The translations under genes and the position numbers were made by a program. Positions 1-6,860 of a DNA stretch of 19,578 nt are shown here, in pieces (the stretch's first letter is position 1; every line of letters starts with the position of its first letter). The notes beneath the pieces were generated by a model. The model ran no database searches. It was given only the letters and a program-made list of their open reading frames with translations, and was not told where the DNA came from. The DNA is from TMED26 sp002694075 (lineage in GTDB: Bacteria; Pseudomonadota; Alphaproteobacteria; Thalassobaculales; Thalassobaculaceae), in the NCBI GenBank assembly GCA_036160575.1, contig JAYYDT010000007.1:1-19578 (forward strand). Reading direction: 5' to 3'.

Positions 1-268
1 CAACGCCCCCATCCAAGGGACCGCCGCCGACATCATCAAGCGGGCGATGATCCGAGTGCCGCCGGCTTTGGCGGCGGCCGACTTGTCGGCGCGCATGCTG
101 TTGCAAGTTCATGATGAACTGCTGTTCGAGGTCCCGGAGGATGAGGTCGAAAAGACCACCGAGGTGGTCCGCGCCATTATGGAATCCGCCGCCGCGCCGG
201 TTCTGAAGCTGTCGGTGCCGCTGATCGCCGACGCGGGGACCGGCGCCAATTGGGCGGAGGCGCATTGA
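1..268 (+). CDS. polA: DNA polymerase I, C-terminal end (partial)
   Basis: This is the 3' end of DNA polymerase I, which fills gaps and processes Okazaki fragments. The open frame runs from the window edge (first full codon at 2) to TGA at 266-268. It carries the family-A polymerase palm signatures NAPIQGTAADIIKRAM near the start and MLLQVHDELLFEVPE, whose HDE is motif C with the catalytic Asp and Glu. It ends in the family-typical VPLIADAGTGANWAEAH. An internal ATG at 47 lies within the conserved core and is not a start. The 5' part (polymerase fingers and exonuclease domains) lies outside the window. Identification is from recognised motifs. Confidence 0.97.
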   Translation, partial: NAPIQGTAADIIKRAMIRVPPALAAADLSARMLLQVHDELLFEVPEDEVEKTTEVVRAIMESAAAPVLKLSVPLIADAGTGANWAEAH

Positions 269-446
269 TCGGCGACGATAGACCCGGCTTTGGGGCCGGC
301 AGGGGCCAGACGACAGTTCAAGGCGGCTGAAGGGCTTTTACGATTTGCCGACCTGCAACGCGAAAATCGGATCGGAGAAAAGGCTAAGCCCCGGCTCGGG
401 GATCATGTAGGCTGCCGCCTCACCGCTTGTTGAAGGGAGTCTGATC
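269..446. other. polA to NIPSNAP intergenic region
   Basis: 178 bp without a convincing gene. It holds a weak stem at 284-299 (CCGGC/GCCGG), a 6-bp inverted repeat CGATTT/AAATCG at 341-346 and 364-369, and a short CCCCG-GCT-CGGGG hairpin at 389-401. None has a T-tract, so a factor-independent polA terminator is not evident. A Shine-Dalgarno-like GAAGGGAGT lies just before the ATG at 447. I could not pick out a clear promoter. Confidence 0.4.
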
Positions 447-770
447 ATGCTTTTGGACGTTCGCACCTACCGTTGCCGCCCTGGCACCATTAATGCCCAT
501 CTGGCCCTGTATAATGAGATGGGCAAGGCGCCGCAGACCCGCCATTTGGGCCAGCCGCTAGCCTATCTGAAGACCGAAACCGGCGACCCCAACGAATATG
601 TCCATATCTGGGTCTACGAAAACGCCGGCGATCGCGAAGCCAAGCGCGCGGCCATGTGGGCTGATCCGGACTGGCTCGCCTACACCAAGGCGAGCGCCGA
701 ATTGGGCGCTCTCGAAGCGCAGAAAAATCAACTCATGGCGCCGGTCGATTTCTTCCCAGCGCCGCGCTGA
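447..770 (+). CDS. NIPSNAP-family protein
   Basis: A 107-residue protein of the NIPSNAP type, a ferredoxin-like alpha/beta-barrel dimer fold. It opens with MLLDVRTYRCRPGTINAHLA, the usual NIPSNAP beginning (an 'E/D-x-R-T-Y' strand followed by 'x-PG-x'), and has the YVHIWVYENAGDREAKRAAM segment, a typical aromatic strand followed by 'R..RRA.L'. Length matches single-domain bacterial members. The start is supported by GAAGGGAGT about 7 nt upstream. The gene stands alone between polA and convergent rpmB. The biochemical role of bacterial NIPSNAPs is poorly defined, so no reaction is assigned. The fold assignment is fairly secure; function is unknown. Confidence 0.85.
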   Translation: MLLDVRTYRCRPGTINAHLALYNEMGKAPQTRHLGQPLAYLKTETGDPNEYVHIWVYENAGDREAKRAAMWADPDWLAYTKASAELGALEAQKNQLMAPVDFFPAPR

Positions 771-799
771 CGAAACGATAACAGACGGTAAAAATCGGT

Positions 800-820
800 G
801 AGGGCGCTCCCGGCGCCCTC
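800..820 (-). terminator. terminator between rpmB and the NIPSNAP gene
   Basis: A perfect 8-bp GC stem (GAGGGCGC / GCGCCCTC) with a 5-nt loop lies just past the rpmB stop. On the minus strand it is followed within a few bases by a T-run (ACCGATTTTTA), which fits factor-independent termination of rpmB. On the plus strand no T-run follows, so it may act only weakly for the NIPSNAP gene. Confidence 0.7.
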
Positions 821-823
821 CAC

Positions 824-1117
824 TCAAGCCTGGGCTTGGGCCGCGGCTTTAACAATTCGCCGCTTGAGGCGTAACGCCGGCGCCGGCAGGTTACGGTCCT
901 TCGTCGACAAAAGATAGGCGTCAAGACCGCCATTATGTTCGATTGAGCGGATGGCGTGGGTGCTGAGACGCAGGCGCACCATCTGGCCCAGGGCCTCGCT
1001 CAACAGCGATGTGGTCTGCAGGTTCGGCAAAAACCGCCGACGGGTCTTATTGTTGGCATGGCTGACATTGTTGCCAACCTGCACGGTTTTCCCGGTCATC
1101 TCGCATCGCCGCGCCAT
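824..1117 (-). CDS. rpmB: 50S ribosomal protein L28
   Basis: Ribosomal protein L28, 97 residues, a component of the large subunit. It begins MARRCEMTGKTVQVGNNVSH and continues with NKTRRRFLPNLQ, the canonical L28 signature, and has the long C-terminal tail usual in alphaproteobacteria. The ATG at 1117 was chosen because L28 begins at this Met and AAGGAATGCGAC gives a ribosome-binding site. The open frame extends 32 codons further upstream, but that extension crosses the promoter. It stands alone, without rpmG beside it, as is common in this class. A promoter lies at 1185-1213 and a terminator at 800-820. Confidence 0.97.
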   Translation of the reverse strand: MARRCEMTGKTVQVGNNVSHANNKTRRRFLPNLQTTSLLSEALGQMVRLRLSTHAIRSIEHNGGLDAYLLSTKDRNLPAPALRLKRRIVKAAAQAQA

Positions 1118-1184
1118 GTCGCATTCCTTTGCCTTGGCTTGATCCAGGGACCGCCGGCATGCCGCCCCGTCCCCGTAGCCCGCG

Positions 1185-1213
1185 CTTGTACGTGAGGCGG
1201 CCAACGTCGTCAA
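1185..1213 (-). promoter_or_regulatory. candidate sigma70-type promoter of rpmB
   Basis: On the minus strand, TTGACG (1213-1208) and TACAAG (1190-1185) are separated by exactly 17 bp. Transcription would start near 1178 and leave a leader of about 60 nt before the rpmB ATG. The TTGAC core agrees with other promoters proposed here (13303, 16981). Found by eye and unscored. Confidence 0.6.
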
Positions 1214-1301
1214 GGGCTTTCCCGGTCATTCCCTGCCGATCGGGGGGTGCGCGACCTCGCCCGGGCACGCGATATGGTGGGCCAAAAAACACACGAAAAA
1301 A

Positions 1302-1329
1302 TTGAAAAAAAATTGAAATAGGTCATACT
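1302..1329 (+). promoter_or_regulatory. candidate promoter of the first RHH regulator
   Basis: In an AT-rich stretch (1290-1340), TTGAAA at 1302-1307 is followed after 16 bp by CATACT at 1324-1329. Just downstream, CATTGTG at 1335-1341 is the reverse complement of the CACAATG that occurs twice before the paralogous gene, so it is a possible operator. There is a second TTGAAA at 1313-1318 without a matching -10. Confidence 0.4.
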
Positions 1330-1385
1330 CATACCATTGTGTTCAGTCGATGATGTAGGGGGCGACGTCACCTAAAGGGGATGAA

Positions 1386-1748
1386 ATGCCACAAATGCAG
1401 AGCCGTGATCGTTTGCGCAAAAACGTCTTTGTTGGCCCGCGCCGAACCAGTGTCAGTTTGGAAATTCAAGTGTGGGACGCCCTGGACGATGTGTGCTTCC
1501 GCGAAGAAGTGACGCTTGACGAGATTTGCAGCGACATCAATCGCCGTCGCCTTAGTTCCAGCATGTCATCCTCCCTGCGTATGTTCCTGCTCATTTATTA
1601 CCGTTACATGGCTGAGGTTCTGCAGCGCCAACGGCGGACGCGGCCATCGGGCCTCGCGCAACGTCGGCAAACACTTTTTCCGTCGGCCTATGACGTCGCC
1701 TTGGATCGTTTCGCCGCCGAACAACGCGCCCATCTCGACAAAGCCTGA
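1386..1748 (+). CDS. ribbon-helix-helix domain protein, copy 1
   Basis: A 120-residue protein with an N-terminal ribbon-helix-helix fold of the RHH_4 type. The strand RRTSVSLEIQVWDAL should form the DNA-contacting beta ribbon, followed by two helices (VCFREEVTLDEICSDI and SSSLRMFLLIYYRY). The C-terminal third (TRPSGLAQ to HLDKA) is basic, Ala-rich and probably flexible. Such proteins are dimeric DNA-binding regulators, often autoregulatory. AAAGGGGATGAA supplies the ribosome-binding site. Across the first 78 residues it is about 72% identical by eye to the next gene, so the two are a tandem duplication. The target is unknown, and no toxin partner is adjacent. Confidence 0.88.
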   Translation: MPQMQSRDRLRKNVFVGPRRTSVSLEIQVWDALDDVCFREEVTLDEICSDINRRRLSSSMSSSLRMFLLIYYRYMAEVLQRQRRTRPSGLAQRRQTLFPSAYDVALDRFAAEQRAHLDKA

Positions 1749-1797
1749 AAACTTGATCCGGTCGGTCGTACTGATGCCGTGGCGGCCCCATTCTCAC

Positions 1798-1823
1798 CGT
1801 CCAGTCTTATCGTCCAGTCTTAT
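1798..1823. repeat. 13-bp perfect tandem direct repeat
   Basis: CGTCCAGTCTTAT occurs twice back to back at 1798-1810 and 1811-1823. A degenerate third piece, CCGTCCACTCTC, follows near 1836. It lies in the spacer between the two RHH genes. It could be replication slippage or a protein-binding array; nothing in the sequence decides. Confidence 0.75.
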
Positions 1824-1861
1824 CGCCCGATCTCGCCGTCCACTCTCGCTGAACCGCCCAT

Positions 1862-1930
1862 TTTCACAATGAATTTCACAATGATTGCGTTTATTAGAAG
1901 AAAAATGTTAGAAATATAGTAATATAACCA
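1862..1930 (+). promoter_or_regulatory. AT-rich regulatory region before RHH copy 2
   Basis: TTTCACAATGA is repeated at 1862-1872 and 1874-1884, a 12-bp period or about one helical turn. It is followed by strongly AT-rich DNA containing -10-like TATAGT (1915-1920) and TATAAC (1923-1928). I could not match a good -35 at proper spacing. CACAATG is shared in reverse orientation with the region before copy 1. Helical-turn-spaced repeats suit cooperative binding by RHH dimers; this is inference. Confidence 0.4.
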
Positions 1931-1993
1931 TCCTTTTAAGGGGGCGTGTCCCTACCTGGGGCGGACCGCCGATTGACCAGGAAAGGAAATCCG

Positions 1994-2329
1994 ATGCCTC
2001 AAGTGCGGAGCTTGGATCGATCACGGCGCAACATCTTCATCGGCGACCGCCGAACCAGCGTGAGCTTGGAAATTCTGGTTTGGGAGGCGCTGGTCGACGT
2101 TTGCCGGCGTGAAGAAATCAGTTTGGACGAGATTTGCACCGAGGTGGAAAATCGGCGCTTAAGTTCGAGTATGTCCTCATCCCTTCGGATGTTTTTGCTG
2201 ATTTATTACCGCTATCTGGTGGAGATGGCCGAAACACGAGGTGGAATGGCCCGTGGCGGCCAACCGAACGCCTTGCGGGAGGCGTTGAAACGTTTGGCCG
2301 CCGAGCAGAAACGGCACGCCGAGAAATAG
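1994..2329 (+). CDS. ribbon-helix-helix domain protein, copy 2
   Basis: A 111-residue paralogue of the gene at 1386. It has the same layout: MPQVRSLDRSRRN lead, ribbon strand RRTSVSLEILVWEAL, helix region REEISLDEICTEVENRRL and the identical second helix SSSMSSSLRMFLLIYYRY, then a divergent Ala/Arg-rich tail. The ATG at 1994 was preferred over an in-frame GTG at 1946 because the Met aligns with copy 1 (MPQ...) and GGAAAGGAAAT lies at proper spacing. The second helix is invariant between copies while the ribbon flank and tail differ. The pair may therefore heterodimerise or share operators. Its stop is 20 bp from the stop of the convergent HAD gene. Confidence 0.88.
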   Translation: MPQVRSLDRSRRNIFIGDRRTSVSLEILVWEALVDVCRREEISLDEICTEVENRRLSSSMSSSLRMFLLIYYRYLVEMAETRGGMARGGQPNALREALKRLAAEQKRHAEK

Positions 2330-2349
2330 CCCGATCAGCCGCCGCCGGC

Positions 2350-3225
2350 TCATGCCAGGCGGGCCATTACCCATACGCCGGATAGGCCTTCGGATCGGAG
2401 CAGGTCGCCGGCTTTGGTCAAGTCGACATCGCGGTCGGTCAACAGGTCGTCGCGGTCGATGCCGTCGGCCAGCCATAACGCCCCCATGCCAAGGGCGCAG
2501 GCGCCGCGCACATCGGTGCGGTAATTATCCCCCACCATCAGACAGCGCGTCGCCGGCAGCCGGAGCCGAGCGGTCGCCGTTCGAAACACACCGGCGTGCG
2601 GCTTGCCGTGATAGCGAACGGTGCCGCCGCGGGACTGATACTCGGCCGCCAAACTGCCCGCGCAGACCTGTATCTCGTGGCCGACATAAACATGCAGGTC
2701 AGGGTTGGCGCAGATCATCGGCAAATTCCGCGACAGCGCGTGATCCAGCAGGACACGGTAATCGGCGACCGTCTCAAGGGGCTCGTTCGGGCCGGTGTTC
2801 AACAACAGGTCGGCGTCCTCGATCCGGTCCACCGCCGTGAACGCGGTGTCGTCCAGCAAATTTGGAAAACGGTCTGGACCGGTTTCGAAGACACGCGGAC
2901 CAAGGTCGGCATGGAAGCGATCCAACCGGCCGCGCAGGTGGTCATGTGTCTCGCCGCCCGAGGTGACGAGTGTCTGATAAAGGGCGTCGTCAATCCCAAT
3001 CCGGGCGAGGCGCCCGGCCACCACCTCCGGCCGTTGTGGCGAATTGGACAGGATCGCCACCGGTTTGCCCCGGTCGGCGAGGCGCCGGAGCACGGCGACC
3101 GCGCCATCATAGGCCGCGCGGCCGTCGTAAAGCGTGCCCCAGACATCGAAAATGAAACCGTCGTACGCCTCGATCAATTGGTCGAAACCGGCGGGCCGGC
3201 GGACGGTCGTGGTGCTATCCGTCAT
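2350..3225 (-). CDS. HAD superfamily class IIA hydrolase (TIGR01459-like)
   Basis: A 291-residue haloacid-dehalogenase-fold protein of subclass IIA, the NagD-like sugar-phosphatase group. Motif I is FIFDVWGTLYDG with the nucleophile Asp at residue 27. The usual second Asp is replaced by Trp, as in the D-x-W-G form I recall for TIGR01459 proteins. Motif II is AILSNSPQRP, the motif III lysine is in YHGKPHAGVF, and motif IV is MVGDNYRTDVRGA. The ATG at 3225 overlaps the end of the EAL gene by 11 bp, which suggests translational coupling. Upstream in-frame Met codons lie deep within the EAL gene. It is the last gene of the DUF952-pyrD-EAL-HAD operon. The substrate cannot be read from sequence. 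Confidence 0.85.
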   Translation of the reverse strand: MTDSTTTVRRPAGFDQLIEAYDGFIFDVWGTLYDGRAAYDGAVAVLRRLADRGKPVAILSNSPQRPEVVAGRLARIGIDDALYQTLVTSGGETHDHLRGRLDRFHADLGPRVFETGPDRFPNLLDDTAFTAVDRIEDADLLLNTGPNEPLETVADYRVLLDHALSRNLPMICANPDLHVYVGHEIQVCAGSLAAEYQSRGGTVRYHGKPHAGVFRTATARLRLPATRCLMVGDNYRTDVRGACALGMGALWLADGIDRDDLLTDRDVDLTKAGDLLRSEGLSGVWVMARLA

Positions 3226-4498
3226 TTTGTATTCGCGCGGCGCGCGGCTCTCCAAACAAAAACCCCTGGCCATAGGTAATTCCCAACTGGCGGAGATCGG
3301 CAAGCATATCTTCGCTTTCGATCTTTTCGACAATCAGATCGATGCCATGTCGCGACAGGTTTCCGCGCAGGTTGGCGACCGAATTATGGTCGGCGTATTC
3401 ATGCAGCATATGGGCGTTCACTTTAATAAAACCAAAACGCTGCGCGGCGAGATCCGCGCCGTCGAAATCCAAATGGCTGACGCGGTCAAGGGACAGGCGG
3501 AAACCCAGTTGTGTGAGGCGTTGCAGGTTGATCCGCGTCTCCAAGTCGTCGGAATCGATGACCGCCTGGCTAAACTCGAAAATTAAGCTGTTTTTGAGAC
3601 TGGGATTGGCCGCCAGGAAACCGACGAAGTCCTGAAAGAAGGCCACATCGCGCATGGTCGCGTCCGAAATGTTGCAAAAGAACCCGATGTCCAAATGATC
3701 GCGCTGGGCGGCCCGCACCAATTGCACCAAGCGGAATAAGAGCAAGTTGTCGATGGCGCTGACCAGGCCTCGCTCGGTGGCCAATTGCAGATAGCGCTGC
3801 GGCACAAGAAGGGCGCCGTCTCCAAGGGGAATGCGTGATAGGCATTCGTAAAACACATGCTTGCGCTGCGGCAGGGTGACCACCGGTTGCAGGAACAACT
3901 CAACCTTATCCGCGCGCAGGGCGCCTTCGATGGCCTCCAAAACCTCACCATCGTCAAGGGCGTTCGAGGCGGCCAAATCGCGCGCGGCGGTGGACGGCGG
4001 CGCGTCGTCCGTGATCGCCGCCATGGGGTCGGCCACCGTCTCGCCGCCCGGCGGTGTCGGGTCGGCGGCGCCGGTGGGCGGGGCTGGAAGAGAAGGCGCC
4101 GGCGCGCGGTCCCTGAGATCTTTGAGCAGACCGTGAAGCACATTCATCTCGGCGGCGATGGCTTGGCTATCGGGCAGGGCGGCGACTTGCAGTTCCAGGG
4201 CGTCCAGTCGCTCGGCGAGTCTATCCACCTGCGCGCCCACATCGTCCAGCGCGCCCGGCACAGGGTCGAGCTGGCTCACCCGCCGGCGCAGGCTGGCCAG
4301 CCACAAGGCGCCATGGCTGACCGCACTGAGCGCGATCAGCGCCAAAACCGGGGCCAGCGGGTCGTTCACGACACCTGCCCGCCAGCCGGCGGCAACCGCG
4401 ATCACGCTGGCGCTCAACAGCGCAAGGATCAAAAAATGTCCGAGGATGACTGGTCTCCGTCGCTCGCTGTCCTTACCCCGCGGCCGCGTCGACACCGA
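3215..4498 (-). CDS. membrane protein with degenerate EAL domain
   Basis: About 427 residues. It has a basic N-terminus, two hydrophobic segments (about 17-38 and 47-68), a predicted coiled coil (VDRLAERLDALELQVAAL), an Ala/Pro linker (about 130-185) and a C-terminal EAL domain (about 190-420). The EAL motif reads ECL (Glu218). Asn276 (FCNISD), Glu308 (FEFSQ), Lys359 (FIKVN), Glu391 (VEKIE) and Gln411 (YGQGF) are kept. The DDFG metal pair reads LDRVS, so the second Asp is Arg339, and the K-x-D Asp is Asn. Catalysis of c-di-GMP hydrolysis is therefore doubtful; a sensor or scaffold role is more likely. The start is uncertain: GTG at 4498, overlapping pyrD, was chosen for a basic n-region before the first helix; TTG at 4567 is the frame limit. 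Confidence 0.8.
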   Translation of the reverse strand, partial: SVSTRPRGKDSERRRPVILGHFLILALLSASVIAVAAGWRAGVVNDPLAPVLALIALSAVSHGALWLASLRRRVSQLDPVPGALDDVGAQVDRLAERLDALELQVAALPDSQAIAAEMNVLHGLLKDLRDRAPAPSLPAPPTGAADPTPPGGETVADPMAAITDDAPPSTAARDLAASNALDDGEVLEAIEGALRADKVELFLQPVVTLPQRKHVFYECLSRIPLGDGALLVPQRYLQLATERGLVSAIDNLLLFRLVQLVRAAQRDHLDIGFFCNISDATMRDVAFFQDFVGFLAANPSLKNSLIFEFSQAVIDSDDLETRINLQRLTQLGFRLSLDRVSHLDFDGADLAAQRFGFIKVNAHMLHEYADHNSVANLRGNLSRHGIDLIVEKIESEDMLADLRQLGITYGQGFLFGEPRAARIQNDG

Positions 4499-5522
4499 CC
4501 GCTTGCGACAGGCTGTCGAAGCCGTCCCGCGCCAGTAGGGCCGCCAAATCGGCGACAATCGTCGCAACCAAACCCGGCCCGTTATATATCAAAGCGGTGT
4601 ACAGCTGCACCAAAGAAGCGCCGGCGCGTATCCGCGCGTAAGCGTCGGCCCCGCTGGCGATTCCGCCGACCCCGATCAACGGTATTCGCCCGTCCACCAG
4701 ACGATAGGCGGCGGCCAACACCGCTGTCGCCGGCGCTCTCAGGGGCCGCCCGCTCAGGCCGCCGGCCTCGCCGCGATGACGCCCGCGCAAATCGGCCGGG
4801 CGATGCACCGTGGTATTGGCCACGATTAAGCCGTCGACACCGCCGTCCACCGCCACCTCGACGATATTCTCCAACTCCCCTTGGCTGAGGTCGGGGGCGA
4901 TTTTCAGCAGCACCGGCGGCCCGTCCTCGCCGCGCGCGGCGGCCACCACCGCCAACAATTCGGTGAGGTGTTCCCGCGCCTGTAAATCGCGCAGGCCCGG
5001 CGTGTTCGGGGACGACACGTTCACTGTTAGGTAATCGGCCAGGGGCGCCATCTCGATGATGCCGCGGCGATAATCCTCAATGGGCGCGGCACTGGTTTTA
5101 TTAGCGCCGACATTGATGCCGAGAATGCCGTTGCCGCGTGGCCGGCCGGCGAGGCGGGCCTTGGCCGCCGCCAGGCCCTGGTTGTTGAAGCCATAGCGGT
5201 TGATGACCGCGCCGTCGGCGGGCAGGCGAAAGACACGTGGGCGCGGGTTGCCTGCCTGCGGCTGCGGCGTCAAAGTGCCGACTTCGACAAAGCTGAAGCC
5301 TACCGCCGTCAGGGCGTCGGGAACTTCGGCGTCTTTGTCGAAACCCGCCGCCAAGCCCACCGGATGGGCAAAATCCAGGCCGAACAGATGGCTTTTGAGA
5401 CGCGGATCGGGTGCCAACGGCGCGGCCGGCGCCAAGCCTTTGGCCAATCCCCAGATGGTTAGGCGGTGGGCGGTTTCAGGATCTAAAAGGCGCAACCCTG
5501 CCAGCAATAACGCGGCGCTCAT
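4473..5522 (-). CDS. pyrD: dihydroorotate dehydrogenase (quinone), class 2
   Basis: Membrane-associated FMN enzyme that oxidises dihydroorotate to orotate with quinone in pyrimidine synthesis. It has 349 residues, matching class 2 enzymes. The N-terminal helices (MSAALLLAGLRLLDPETAHR) are the membrane and quinone domain. Core motifs are GLDFAHPVGLAAGFDKDAE, YGFNNQGL, INVGANK, VNVSSPNTPGLRDLQ (residues 168-181, Ser rather than Cys as base, hence class 2), LLKIAPDL, VANTT, GGLSGRPL, LIGVGGI and LVQLYTAL. The ATG at 5522 overlaps the TGA of the DUF952 gene (ATGA), so the two are translationally coupled. It continues into the EAL gene with a further overlap. Confidence 0.96.
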   Translation of the reverse strand: MSAALLLAGLRLLDPETAHRLTIWGLAKGLAPAAPLAPDPRLKSHLFGLDFAHPVGLAAGFDKDAEVPDALTAVGFSFVEVGTLTPQPQAGNPRPRVFRLPADGAVINRYGFNNQGLAAAKARLAGRPRGNGILGINVGANKTSAAPIEDYRRGIIEMAPLADYLTVNVSSPNTPGLRDLQAREHLTELLAVVAAARGEDGPPVLLKIAPDLSQGELENIVEVAVDGGVDGLIVANTTVHRPADLRGRHRGEAGGLSGRPLRAPATAVLAAAYRLVDGRIPLIGVGGIASGADAYARIRAGASLVQLYTALIYNGPGLVATIVADLAALLARDGFDSLSQAVGVDAAAG

Positions 5523-5875
5523 AGGCTCGCGTCCAGGCGGGGGAAACGATGCAAGCCATCGGGTCCGAGTGGCAAGGCGGTGGCGGTGCGCACAGCGCTG
5601 ACGACCAGTGGACCGTAGAGATGGGGAAACAAATCGCCGCCGCGCGCCGGTTCCCATTTCAAAGCCGCGCCAAGGTCGTCGGCGACGACCGCCAGGAGGA
5701 TAATGTCAGTTTCCCCGGCACGGTGTTTGCGCGCGCTTTCGACCACCTGCCTAGCGGTTGAAAAGTGCAGAAAGCCGTCGGCGGTATCCTCGTCGGTGCC
5801 GTGATACACGCCGGTCTCTTTAGCCGCCCGCCATTGGTTGGCGCGCGCGAGATGATAGATCATATGCTCAGCCAT
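5519..5875 (-). CDS. DUF952 family protein
   Basis: A 118-residue DUF952 protein. Its characteristic features are MIYHLARANQW at the start, GFLHFSTARQVVESARKH in the middle (family core F-[IL]-H-[FC]-S), and LKWEPARGGDLFPHLYGPL near the end. The family has been placed near ADP-ribosyltransferase folds, from memory; no activity is assigned. The start at 5875 (MAEHMIYHLA) was chosen; ATG at 5863 and 5905 are alternatives. It is the first gene of the operon with pyrD, overlapping it by ATGA. DUF952-pyrD adjacency is, to my recollection, common in alphaproteobacteria. Confidence 0.85.
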   Translation of the reverse strand: MAEHMIYHLARANQWRAAKETGVYHGTDEDTADGFLHFSTARQVVESARKHRAGETDIILLAVVADDLGAALKWEPARGGDLFPHLYGPLVVSAVRTATALPLGPDGLHRFPRLDASL

Positions 5876-5946
5876 AGCCCAAATGTACAGGCAGCGCCGG
5901 GCCATTTAAAGAGCGCCGTCGCCGCCGCCAAGCCCTGGAAAGGCGG

Positions 5947-5975
5947 TTGGCTTTCCACCGGCGAAGGCGTAGCTT
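5947..5975 (+). promoter_or_regulatory. possible promoter of the aminotransferase gene
   Basis: TTGGCT (5947-5952) and TAGCTT (5970-5975) are 17 bp apart, in the 139-bp gap between the divergent DUF952 and aminotransferase genes. Transcription would start near 5982. The match to consensus is modest. I could not identify the divergent promoter for the pyrD operon in the same gap. Confidence 0.35.
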
Positions 5976-6014
5976 GGCGAGCGTTTGATCCACGTCAGAA
6001 GAAGGTGAGGACCC

Positions 6015-6860
6015 ATGACACCCGCGGCGCAAACATTCGTTGATGGCACCTGGCACGAGGGTAATCCGCCCTTGATGGGGCCGATGACCTTGGCGACCTG
6101 GCTTGGTTCGGTGATTTTCGACGGCGCCCGCGCTTTTGAGGGAACCGTACCGGACCTGGATTTGCATTGCCGGCGCGCCGTCGCCTCGGCCGCGAAAATG
6201 AACATGAACGCCCCGGTCAGCGCCGAAGAATTGGTGGAGATTTGTCGGGACGGCGTCGCCCGTTTTCCGACGGGGAGCGCGCTGTATATCAAACCCTTGA
6301 TGTGGGCGGAGGATGGCTGGATCTACCCCGACCCCGACAGCACCCGTTTCGCGGTCAATATTTTCGAGGCACCCCTGCCGGCGCCGAGCGGGTCGAGTTG
6401 TTGTGTCGCGCGGTTTCGCCGGCCGGCGCCGGATCAAGCACCGACCGACGCAAAATCCGCCTGTCTTTACCCGAACCAAGGCCGGGCCTTGCGCGAGGCC
6501 CATGAGCGCGGCTTCGACAACGCGGTGGTGCTTGACCCGTTGGGCAATGTCGCTGAATTCGCCACCGCCAATATTTTCCTGGCTAAGGATGGCGTGATTC
6601 ATACCCCGATCCCAAATGGCACCTTCCTGGATGGGCTCACGCGCCAGCGTTGCATCGCGTTGTTGCGCGGCGCCGGCGAAACGGTGATTGAACGGGCCGT
6701 GACCGTCGCCGATTTGCATACCGCCGATGAGATCTGGTCAACCGGCAATCACGCTAAATTGTTGCCCATGACGCGTTTCGAAGATCATGACATGCAGACC
6801 GGCCCGCTCTTCACAAAGGCCCGCGATTTATATTGGGAGTTCGCCCATAGTGGCGCCTAG
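6015..6860 (+). CDS. branched-chain-type class IV aminotransferase
   Basis: A 281-residue fold-type IV PLP aminotransferase, close to branched-chain amino acid transaminases (IlvE), which interconvert Val, Leu and Ile with their keto acids. The PLP lysine is Lys147 in PTDAKSACLYPN. Other signatures are SVIFDGARAFEG at 32-43, FDNAVVLDPLGNVAEFATANIF at 167-188 with Glu181, and GTFLDGLTRQ at 202-211. AAGGTGAGG precedes the ATG. The length is slightly short of the usual 300 or so. D-amino-acid or aminodeoxychorismate-lyase-type activity cannot be excluded, so no gene symbol is given. The gene is monocistronic and its stop overlaps that of convergent trpF. Confidence 0.88.
   Translation: MTPAAQTFVDGTWHEGNPPLMGPMTLATWLGSVIFDGARAFEGTVPDLDLHCRRAVASAAKMNMNAPVSAEELVEICRDGVARFPTGSALYIKPLMWAEDGWIYPDPDSTRFAVNIFEAPLPAPSGSSCCVARFRRPAPDQAPTDAKSACLYPNQGRALREAHERGFDNAVVLDPLGNVAEFATANIFLAKDGVIHTPIPNGTFLDGLTRQRCIALLRGAGETVIERAVTVADLHTADEIWSTGNHAKLLPMTRFEDHDMQTGPLFTKARDLYWEFAHSGA

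Noticed and set aside
1946..1993. GTG at 1946 as the start of RHH copy 2.
   Set aside because: The added 16 residues do not match copy 1, and the ATG at 1994 has a better ribosome-binding site and aligned N-terminus.
1386..2329. The RHH pair as toxin-antitoxin modules.
   Set aside because: No toxin-like frame lies next to either gene; the following gene is a convergent HAD hydrolase.
3857..4888. A 343-codon plus-strand open frame opposite the EAL and pyrD genes.
   Set aside because: Composition of an antisense shadow (Arg/Gly/Pro-rich) and spans two well-identified genes.
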